23,025 bases of DNA, taken from NCBI GenBank assembly GCA_023486985.1, contig JAMDEM010000049.1, positions 1,048 through 24,072 on the forward strand, written 5' to 3'. Below the pieces are notes generated by a model. The model was given only the letters and a program-made list of their open reading frames with translations, was not told where the DNA came from and made no database searches. Source of the stretch: Bacillota bacterium (GTDB taxonomy: Bacteria > Vulcanimicrobiota > JAMDEM01). Shown in pieces: positions 14,230-20,810 of this stretch. Position numbers and translations under genes: made by a program. Position 1 is the first letter of the stretch, and every line of letters begins with the position of its first letter.

Positions 14230-14266
14230 TTGACCTATATTGCAATTTAATTATAAAGCATATAAT
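14230..14266 (+). promoter_or_regulatory. Promoter for the minor pilin cluster
   Basis: TTGACC (14230-14235) and TATAAA (14252-14257) are 16 bp apart. A perfect TATAAT at 14261-14266 with TTGCAA (14240-14245) is an alternative. It lies in the 98-bp gap before the PilV-like gene, so the minor pilins can be expressed apart from pilD. Confidence 0.5.
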
Positions 14267-14299
14267 GAATAAGCAGGTTTTAATCAGGAAGGTGAATTC

Positions 14300-14728
14300 A
14301 TGACTGCTCCCCGAAACAAAAGCAAAAAAGGTTTTTCTTTGATAGAGCTTTGTTTTGCCATGGCAATTCTTGCGGTGGGATTTATATGTGTCCTGGGTAT
14401 GTTCCCTACAAGCTTCACAGGAATTACGGGCAGTAAAAATATGATTTTAGCCACTCATCTGGCTCAATCCCAGCTTGAAAAGATAAAATTTGTTGACTAC
14501 GATTCAATTGCAAATCAGGCGCAGACGCCGGTCAATTATTCAAACACGGTAAATGGAGTTCCTGTAAGCACACTTTTTTACAAACAGGTAAATGTTACTT
14601 CAAATCCCGGCAACACCTTGAAGGATGTGGTAGTTCAGGTTTTTTGGCAGGAGGGAGCTTTTAACGGAAACGATATGAGCAGGTGGAAATGTTTGCAGTT
14701 TGAAACTTATATATCGCGCCAGCAGTAA
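14300..14728 (+). CDS. Minor pilin, PilV-like
   Basis: A 142-residue prepilin-like protein. Leader MTAPRNKSKKG precedes FSLIELCFAMAILAVGFICVLGMFP with Glu+5. The helix followed by ATHLAQSQLEKIKFVDYDSI is characteristic of the PilV/GspI group, where the AxxLAQxQ(L)E segment is conserved. Such proteins join a minor pilin complex that starts fibre assembly and sits at the tip. AAGGTG (14289-14294) lies 5 nt before the ATG. It is the first of three consecutive minor pilin genes with short gaps (16 and 15 bp), a standard order (PilV, PilW, PilX) for T4P priming complexes. Confidence 0.88.
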   Translation: MTAPRNKSKKGFSLIELCFAMAILAVGFICVLGMFPTSFTGITGSKNMILATHLAQSQLEKIKFVDYDSIANQAQTPVNYSNTVNGVPVSTLFYKQVNVTSNPGNTLKDVVVQVFWQEGAFNGNDMSRWKCLQFETYISRQQ

Positions 14729-14744
14729 CCGGAGCTGATTTATT

Positions 14745-15416
14745 ATGCGTAAAAAAAGGTTATCAGCATCTTCACTTATTGAGCTTCTCGTGTATGCAAC
14801 GATTTTTTTTGTTATTTTCGGAGGAGTTTATTTAATCTTTACTGCCGGCGTGAAATATTACACCTCCGCTAGATCTATGATTGAAGTTCAGCAGGGGGTT
14901 CAGATGGCACCTTTTAGACTTCAGAGGGAACTGATGGAATCGGATCTTAACGGAATCACTTTTTATCCGAATTCAACCTCAAGTCAAATTATTCCCCGGG
15001 GTGTTGTTTTTATTTCCCCCAGGAACCCTTCCAATAATAATTCTTTTGATTATAATACCGCCACGGGAAGATGCCGCTGGTATAAGTATGTTTGCTATTA
15101 TGCCGGTACGGACCCTAATGATTCCCAGTCCCTGGCTATTTTCAGAAAAGAGTATGTTCCCGCCAGTATGAATCCTAATGCAAATCCGGTTCAGTGCGGT
15201 TATGATACAGGCTGGTTTCAGGGGAATACAAGTCTTCAAGCCGAGATAGTGGCAAGAAGTATTTCCAGCTTCGATGTTTCAAGCGGGGACCCGGCTCAGA
15301 CTACAGACTATAACAAAGCTTTCAATCCTGTTTGTATAAAAGTTGTTCTGCAGGATGTGAAATCCGGCAGCCTTAATATTATAAATACTCAGCTTCTTTT
15401 AAGTGTAAGAAACTGA
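14745..15416 (+). CDS. Minor pilin, PilW-like
   Basis: A 223-residue protein with a short basic N-terminus MRKKRLSA, then SSLIELLVYATIFFVIFGGVYLIF, matching the pilin helix with Glu at +5 if cleavage occurs before the first Ser. The -1 residue would be Ala, not the usual Gly, so processing by PilD may be poor or use a neighbouring bond. The size, and the QQGVQMAPFRLQRELMESDLNG segment after the helix, match PilW/GspJ proteins. The large Gly/Ser/Asn-rich head is presumably extracellular. GGAG (14731-14734) lies 10 nt before the ATG. It sits between PilV-like and PilX-like genes. Confidence 0.8.
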   Translation: MRKKRLSASSLIELLVYATIFFVIFGGVYLIFTAGVKYYTSARSMIEVQQGVQMAPFRLQRELMESDLNGITFYPNSTSSQIIPRGVVFISPRNPSNNNSFDYNTATGRCRWYKYVCYYAGTDPNDSQSLAIFRKEYVPASMNPNANPVQCGYDTGWFQGNTSLQAEIVARSISSFDVSSGDPAQTTDYNKAFNPVCIKVVLQDVKSGSLNIINTQLLLSVRN

Positions 15417-15431
15417 AAGGCGGGGATATTT

Positions 15432-16778
15432 ATGCGCACTTTACCGGTAGTAAAAGCAAAAAGGGGTATTGCTCTTGCTGTATCCTTGCTGCTTCTTTCT
15501 ATCCTTCTTATTATCGGGATAGCAATAGGAGTCCTGGGAGTGCAGAACCTGCATATGGCAAAGTCCGCCAGCAACAGTGCTTCAGCCATTCAGGTGGCGG
15601 AAGCAGGAATTGAAAAGATAAGAAACACGGTGGAATCAAATATTTCTTATGGAACAGCCGCAGAAGACTTCAGCGAAGTTCTGCCTACTTCAGGCGGAAG
15701 ATACTGGGGAAGCTTTAGTTCGACTTTTACACCTTTTAGTTTAATATCGGTCAATAATCTTGGCAGCGGTTCTCCTTATACCAGACCCGATGGAAGCATT
15801 GTGCCGCCTTATAGCCTTGATATTATAGTCCAGGCAAGGGCAAACGGGTACCAGGGCACAAGGGATATTACCATAGGAGCGATGTACACAAACAGATGGG
15901 ACCAGGCGGTTGCCACATCGGGCACTTTTAATTCAGCCGGAGGGCTTACAATAACAGGTGCCACCACTCTTTCAGTTGCAAATGATATTTTAACCGGCAG
16001 TTCCACAGGAGATTTGCAGGGAAATCTGCTTGCAAATGGAACAGGCAATTCCGTCAATATAGGATCAAACTATACAATTACAGGCACTGTAACCACTCCC
16101 GGAATAGTAAATCCTGCTTCCCTTCCGTTGCAACCAGGCACGCTTCCAATTCCAAATATAACATGGACTTTTTATACACCCCCTTCTGCAGATTCAACTT
16201 ACCAGGCTGTTACTTCGGGCAGTTATTCCTCTTTGTCTTTTCCTCAGATTGCAGGCAAAACCGAGATTTATTCAAACGGTAGTTTGTCAATTACCGGCGG
16301 TCTTGTTCTTGATAATGTGACATTAAGCGTAAACGGCGACCTTAGCGTTTCAGGCGGCTTAAATCTTGTTAACAGCAAGATTTATGTTAACGGAAATCTT
16401 GCTGTTAACGGAGGCATAGGAAACGGGTCTTCAAATTCCACGGGCGGTATCTTTGTATGCGGAACAGGGAATACAACTACAATAAAGGGAGCGGTAAATT
16501 TTAACGCTTCCAATACAACCGGGGTTGCCATTTACAGCCAGGGTGATATTAGTTTATCGGGAGGTGCCTTTGTCCAGGGTATTTTATATTCTCACGGGAA
16601 TATCTTAGCAAAAGGCGGAGCAAAGCTTATAGGAATGGCTATTGCAAACGGCAATACCACTACTGAAGTTGAAGTTACCGGCGGAGCTAATTTTATTTAC
16701 TGCCCCGTATATCTTCAAGCTCTTAATCAGATGACAACCAACCAGAAGCTTCGAAAGCTCTCCTGGAGATTTCTGTAG
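15432..16778 (+). CDS. PilX-like minor pilin with a repetitive beta-helix-type head
   Basis: A 448-residue protein. Residues 8-70 match the PilX/GspK N-terminus: KAKRG then IALAVSLLLLSILLIIGIAIGVLG, with no Glu at +5 as is usual for that group, and the AEAGIEKI helix after it. From about residue 160 the sequence is made of short repeats rich in Gly, Asn, Ser and Val (LTITGATTLSV, LSITGGLVLDNVTLSVNGDLSVSGG, IYVNGNLAVNGG), typical of a right-handed beta-helix or bactofilin-like fold. Most PilX proteins are far shorter. The head may act as a tip adhesin. GGCGGGGA upstream serves as the ribosome-binding site. It is the last of the minor pilin genes and is followed by a hairpin and the second SpeE-like gene. 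Confidence 0.8.
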   Translation: MRTLPVVKAKRGIALAVSLLLLSILLIIGIAIGVLGVQNLHMAKSASNSASAIQVAEAGIEKIRNTVESNISYGTAAEDFSEVLPTSGGRYWGSFSSTFTPFSLISVNNLGSGSPYTRPDGSIVPPYSLDIIVQARANGYQGTRDITIGAMYTNRWDQAVATSGTFNSAGGLTITGATTLSVANDILTGSSTGDLQGNLLANGTGNSVNIGSNYTITGTVTTPGIVNPASLPLQPGTLPIPNITWTFYTPPSADSTYQAVTSGSYSSLSFPQIAGKTEIYSNGSLSITGGLVLDNVTLSVNGDLSVSGGLNLVNSKIYVNGNLAVNGGIGNGSSNSTGGIFVCGTGNTTTIKGAVNFNASNTTGVAIYSQGDISLSGGAFVQGILYSHGNILAKGGAKLIGMAIANGNTTTEVEVTGGANFIYCPVYLQALNQMTTNQKLRKLSWRFL

Positions 16779-16791
16779 TTTTGAAGGACAG

Positions 16792-16827
16792 AGCCTCCCT
16801 GGTGTAAAAGATTATAAACGGGAGGCT
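16792..16827 (+). promoter_or_regulatory. Hairpin that hides the ribosome-binding site of the next gene
   Basis: AGCCTCCC (16792-16799) is the exact reverse complement of GGGAGGCT (16820-16827), with a 20-nt A/T-rich loop. The right arm contains the whole Shine-Dalgarno sequence GGGAGG of the gene starting at ATG 16830. In mRNA the site would be paired, so translation may depend on temperature, a ligand, a protein or passing ribosomes. Confidence 0.55.
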
Positions 16828-16829
16828 TG

Positions 16830-19187
16830 ATGTCGGATAACAAAAGGATTATTTTAGCTGTATTTGTTGTCAGCTGTGCCCTTCTTCTTCTGGAAATAAC
16901 CCTCACAAGGGTTTTTTCGGTTTTGTTTTTTTATTATACGGCGTTTTCCGTGCTGTCTATCGCTCTTCTGGGGATTTCTTCCTCCGGCGTTTTTATATAC
17001 CTTTTCCCGGGGATATTCAGGAAAGAAAAAATAAACTCCCGGCTTTATCAGTTTTCTATTCTTTTTTCTATCTCGTCAGCGGCAGAATTGATTATCATAA
17101 AAGAAATAAACCTTCCTCTTGAAATTCAGTTCAGGTTCCTGAGCCTTCCTTTCATAAGCGGCTTTTTTATGACAGCGCTTGTATCTTTTCTTCCCTTTCT
17201 CTTCAGCGGCTTTGCCGTCTCTCTTATCCTTACCCATTATTCAAAGGAAATCGGCAAAGTTTATGGTTCAAGTTTTCTAGGCTCAGGGCTTGGATGCATC
17301 TTATCGGTTGTCATCCTGCAGATTTCCGGAGGTTCAGGCTCAATAACTGCAGTAAGCTTACTTTCCGCCGCCGCCTCTTTTTTGTTCCTGGAGAAAAAAA
17401 ATGCAAGAATAATTTTCTCGGTTTTGCTTTTTGCCGGGACTCTCGCTCTTATGATAATTAACGGCACATCTTCATATTTCCAGCCTGGTTCGGCAAAGTC
17501 GGTTGATAATCCGGTGGAATTCAGGAAGTGGAACAGTTTTTCTTATGTGGCTGTTGCAGGAAAGTACCAGTGGGACAGGGGACTGAGTCCCCTTTATCTT
17601 AAAGAAAATCCGGACCTGCATCTGGACCAGAAAGTGATTCTTATTGATAATTTTGCTTATGCTCCCATAGTTGGATTTAATGGAGATTACAGCAAAGTAA
17701 GATACCTGATGGCTGAGGTAAATTCCCTTCCTTATAACTTGAAAGCTGACGGGAGGGCGGCAATTATCGGTCCCGGCGGGGGAAGGGATGTGCTCTCAGC
17801 TTTGACGGCAGGCTGGCGGGACATTACAGGAATTGAGATAAACCCGTTAATAGTAAATGATGTGATGCAGGATAAATATATTGGTTACTCGGGAGGAATA
17901 TACAAACTTCCAGGAGTGAATATTTTTGTGGATGAAGGGAGAAGCTTTTTAAGAAGAAACGGGGGGAAATATGACCTTATAATGGCAAATTCGGTGGAAA
18001 CATGGGCGGCTACGGCATCAGGCGCCATGAGCCTTACAGAGAACTATCTTTATACACGCGAAGCTTTCAAAGAATATCTTTCCAGGTTAACGGATAACGG
18101 CATGATTAATGTTGCCTTATGGGACAGCCGCAATCTTTCGAGGACGGCAAGAATGATTCTGCTTTTTTCAGCTTCATCCGGAGATTTAGGCATCGGCGAT
18201 ACCGCATCCAGAATTGCGGTTCTCGGCTTGCGGTCAAAATCGCTTGATGAGGACTTTGTCAATGTTTTATATAAAAAGTTCCCTTTCTCAGGGAGGGAAA
18301 AGGCTTTTATTTCAGGCTTCGCAAAAAAATATGGATTTTACGAAATTTATCTGCCCGGCAAATCAAGCAATTTTCCTCTGATTAAAAAAGTGTTTTCCTC
18401 CGGCAATGCGGCTGAACTTTATAAAGGCGGGGATTTTAATCTTGAACCGCCTACAGACAATAAGCCTTATTTCTTTTTTACTTTTAAGCCGCTTGCTTTC
18501 TTTAATTCCGATGTTTTGAAGGGGGAATCGTATAACACGGCTTACTTTTTCCTTTTTTTGATTCTAGCAGCCATGACTGTGTTTGCTGCAGTATTTATTT
18601 TCCTTCCGCTTGCTTTTTCAGGCAAAGTTAAAAATACGCCGTATAACCTGCTTTTTTTCTCCCTTATCGGGCTTGCTTATATGATTCTTGAAGTGGCTTT
18701 GCTGCAAAAGTTTTCCCTTTATCTTGTTCATCCGGTTTATTCTTTTGTAATAGTTCTTTTCTCCATGATGGTTTTCGGGGGACTTGGGAGTTTTCTAACT
18801 CAAAAAGAAACAGGAAGAAGCGCCCTTAGCCGCTTGAGAAGGATTCTCTTTTTAGCTGTCCTTATTATCGGCACAATGATTTTTGTTATGGATTATATCA
18901 TGAAGCCCCTTATGGATTCTTCATTTGTATTAAGAGCTTTTGCTTCAATATTTGTTCTTATGCCTCTTACCATGGCTCTTGGCATGCCTCTGCCGCTGGG
19001 GATAAAAATCCTGCGGGAGCATTCCGAAGGCAGTATTCCGTGGATGTGGGGGATAAACGGCGCTTTTTCTGTAATTGGAACGCTTCTTGCCGTAATGCTT
19101 CTTATAAACTTTGGGTTTACGGCGGTTTTTGCCGTTTGCATCGGATTGTATTTTATTGCATTGCTGACAGCAGGAAAACTTAAATAA
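16830..19187 (+). CDS. Membrane-embedded spermidine-synthase-like protein, paralog 2
   Basis: 785 residues from ATG 16830, which follows GGGAGG (16820-16825) by 4 nt; a TTG at 16827 is in frame but abuts the ribosome-binding site. Same plan as the protein at 11838: N-terminal helices with LLLEITLTRVFSVLFF, a SAM-binding domain with GPGGGRDVL (314-322), GIEINP with E336 and DEGRSFL, then C-terminal helices with AYMILEVALLQKF and PWMWGINGAFSVIG. The position of the SpeE catalytic Asp motif reads ANSVETWAATASGAMSLTENYLYT, so both Asp residues of a DSTDP-type motif are missing. A membrane aminopropyl- or methyltransferase, a transporter with a regulatory SAM domain, or a dead enzyme are all possible. 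It lies 51 bp behind the PilX-like gene and is probably in the same transcript. Confidence 0.85.
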   Translation: MSDNKRIILAVFVVSCALLLLEITLTRVFSVLFFYYTAFSVLSIALLGISSSGVFIYLFPGIFRKEKINSRLYQFSILFSISSAAELIIIKEINLPLEIQFRFLSLPFISGFFMTALVSFLPFLFSGFAVSLILTHYSKEIGKVYGSSFLGSGLGCILSVVILQISGGSGSITAVSLLSAAASFLFLEKKNARIIFSVLLFAGTLALMIINGTSSYFQPGSAKSVDNPVEFRKWNSFSYVAVAGKYQWDRGLSPLYLKENPDLHLDQKVILIDNFAYAPIVGFNGDYSKVRYLMAEVNSLPYNLKADGRAAIIGPGGGRDVLSALTAGWRDITGIEINPLIVNDVMQDKYIGYSGGIYKLPGVNIFVDEGRSFLRRNGGKYDLIMANSVETWAATASGAMSLTENYLYTREAFKEYLSRLTDNGMINVALWDSRNLSRTARMILLFSASSGDLGIGDTASRIAVLGLRSKSLDEDFVNVLYKKFPFSGREKAFISGFAKKYGFYEIYLPGKSSNFPLIKKVFSSGNAAELYKGGDFNLEPPTDNKPYFFFTFKPLAFFNSDVLKGESYNTAYFFLFLILAAMTVFAAVFIFLPLAFSGKVKNTPYNLLFFSLIGLAYMILEVALLQKFSLYLVHPVYSFVIVLFSMMVFGGLGSFLTQKETGRSALSRLRRILFLAVLIIGTMIFVMDYIMKPLMDSSFVLRAFASIFVLMPLTMALGMPLPLGIKILREHSEGSIPWMWGINGAFSVIGTLLAVMLLINFGFTAVFAVCIGLYFIALLTAGKLK

Positions 19188-19226
19188 ATTGAAGAAAAAA
19201 GGCTTAATATAATGAATAATGTAGTG

Positions 19227-19287
19227 GCAGACCTTGGTCTGCGAAAAAAGGGCAAAGCAAGCTTTGCAAATACAATTCCCTGGGGAA
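19227..19287. repeat. Three consecutive short palindromes in the gap before hisC
   Basis: GCAGACC-TT-GGTCTGC (19227-19242), GCAAAGC-AA-GCTTTGC (19252-19267) and TTCCC-TG-GGGAA (19276-19287) are all perfect, each with a 2-nt centre. Centres are about 25 and 22 bp apart, roughly two helical turns. The sequences differ while the architecture is kept. They could be RNA hairpins at the end of the upstream unit, part of an interspersed palindromic (REP-like) repeat, or protein sites. No T-run follows any of them. Confidence 0.6.
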
Positions 19288-19327
19288 CAGGTTAAGTGGG
19301 CAATAATGAATATTTTATCGTGAAAGG

Positions 19328-20449
19328 ATGAAATTTTATTTGGATATAAAAAAGATTGTAAAGCCCAATATTCTTGACTGCAATGCATATATCGCCGGTA
19401 AACCCATTGAAGAAGTTCAAAAGCTTCTTGGCTTAAAAGATGTAATAAAACTTGCCTCCAACGAAAATCCCCTTGGTCCCTCGCCCAAAGCAGTTGAAAC
19501 AATCATGCATTATGTTCACTCCTTAAATTATTACCCGGATGATGCCAATGTAAGGTTTAAGGCGGCTCTTGCCGGACACTGGAACCTTAAGCCGGGAAAC
19601 ATTTTTGTTGGCAACGGCTCCATGCAGCTTCTTGAGCTTATCTGCAAGACTTTTGTGGGCGGCGGAGATGAGGTGGTGGCTGGAAAGCCTTCTTTCAGGG
19701 TGTTTTATGAGCTGGTCCGGGCGGCTGGCGGGAACCTGGTGGAAGTGCCCCTGAAAAATTATGTGCATGACCTGCCCGCCATGCTGAAGGCAATTACCGG
19801 AAGAACCAAGCTGGTTATTATCTGCAACCCAAATAACCCTACGGGCACTGTGGTATCGCATGAAGAAATTAATGAGTATCTTAAAAATGTGCCTGATCAC
19901 CTGATTACCATCCTGGATGAGGCTTATATCGATTTTGCCGATAATTTCCGTGACCCTCTGGATTATTTGAAAACAGGCAAAAAACTGATAATATTACGAA
20001 GTTTCTCCAAGATTTACGGACTGGCAGGTTTGAGGCTTGGCTACGGCATAACCACCGAAGATGTCTCAGACATGATTGAAAGAGCAAGAATGCCTTTCAC
20101 GGTAAGCCTCCTTGCCCAAACGGCAGGAATTTCAGCCCTGAAGGATGAGGAATTCAGATTAAAGACTATAGAAAATAATAATGAAGTTAAGGCGCTCATG
20201 TACAAAAGATTCGAGGAGATGGGGCTGGAATATGTTCCCACACAGGCTAATTTCATAGCTGTTAATGTCAAGACTGACGATTTGATGGTGTTTAATGAGC
20301 TTTTAAAGGAAGGCGTGATAGTCTTTGCCGGTACAAACACCTTCATGCCGGGTTTTTTGAGGGTTACCATAGGCACTCCTTCCCAGGCGGAAAGGTTCCT
20401 CAAAGCTCTGGAAAAGGTGCTAAGCGCTCATAAGACCTATATAAAATAG
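19328..20449 (+). CDS. hisC: Histidinol-phosphate aminotransferase
   Basis: A PLP-dependent class I/II aminotransferase that makes L-histidinol phosphate in histidine synthesis; some members also handle aromatic amino acids. 373 residues, the normal length. Signatures: KPNILDCNAYIAGKP at the start, LASNENPLGPSPKA, the NPNNPTGT cofactor loop, DEAYIDF, the PLP Lys in RSFSKIYGLAGLRLGYG, and RVTIGT near the end. ATG 19328 lies directly on the AAAGG ribosome-binding site, so TTG 19340 (reading LDIKKIVKPNIL) may be the true start and would match the usual HisC N-terminus. It has no functional link to the pilus genes. It sits alone between a palindrome cluster and the porin promoter, and no other his gene is visible. 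Confidence 0.93.
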   Translation: MKFYLDIKKIVKPNILDCNAYIAGKPIEEVQKLLGLKDVIKLASNENPLGPSPKAVETIMHYVHSLNYYPDDANVRFKAALAGHWNLKPGNIFVGNGSMQLLELICKTFVGGGDEVVAGKPSFRVFYELVRAAGGNLVEVPLKNYVHDLPAMLKAITGRTKLVIICNPNNPTGTVVSHEEINEYLKNVPDHLITILDEAYIDFADNFRDPLDYLKTGKKLIILRSFSKIYGLAGLRLGYGITTEDVSDMIERARMPFTVSLLAQTAGISALKDEEFRLKTIENNNEVKALMYKRFEEMGLEYVPTQANFIAVNVKTDDLMVFNELLKEGVIVFAGTNTFMPGFLRVTIGTPSQAERFLKALEKVLSAHKTYIK

Positions 20450-20490
20450 TTTTGATTTGTGAAATTTTTTTAAAAAAAATAAAAATTTTC

Positions 20491-20519
20491 TTTACAAAAG
20501 AAGGGTTCTCTGGTATAAT
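20491..20519 (+). promoter_or_regulatory. Strong promoter of the SLH porin
   Basis: TTTACA (20491-20496) and TATAAT (20514-20519) are 17 bp apart. The -10 is preceded by TGG as an extended element, and a long A/T-only stretch (20464-20490) lies upstream like an UP element. This agrees with the high expression expected for a major porin. Confidence 0.75.
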
Positions 20520-20810
20520 AGCGAATAGCTAAGTATGGTTTGGGCTTCGGAGAACCTTCGCAAACTCCAAATAAGATAGAGAGATTTTGGAGCAAAAGGA
20601 TGGTTTTCCTTTTGTATATTTAAAAGGGTTATCGCTGCAAGGCTGATAAAGGGCAAGAAGGAGGTGAAGAACTTAGAAGCTCTGCAAAAGCCGGCAGATG
20701 GTAATATAGGGACGGAAGTTCCCGGAAAAGTAGAGATTGGAAGAAAACTAAGGAAACTCAATTTCAAACCTCCGGAAATTTCGCCCGATAAAAATCAAGG
20801 AGGTAAAAAC
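20520..20810 (+). other. Long leader of the porin mRNA; no gene seen
   Basis: About 285 nt between the predicted start of transcription and the porin ATG. CAAAAGGA (20593-20600) and TCCTTTTG (20607-20614) form a perfect 8-bp hairpin, and TCTGC/GCAGA with an 8-nt loop lies near 20680-20698. A near-perfect Shine-Dalgarno sequence AAGGAGGTG (20658-20666) has no ATG, GTG or TTG at a usable distance. The frame of the porin stays open back to 20580, but no credible upstream start exists. I could not assign a riboswitch class. Confidence 0.5.

Noticed and set aside
11838..19187. Calling the two membrane proteins spermidine synthases (speE)
   Set aside because: The SAM-type fold is present, but the DSTDP-type catalytic Asp pair is missing and the long membrane parts do not fit cytosolic SpeE.
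18945..19502. 185-codon open frame on the minus strand
   Set aside because: It lies opposite the end of the SpeE-like gene and the start of hisC, has no recognisable domain, and is of shadow type.
20535..20579. 14-codon frame in the porin leader
   Set aside because: No Shine-Dalgarno sequence and no composition typical of attenuator peptides.
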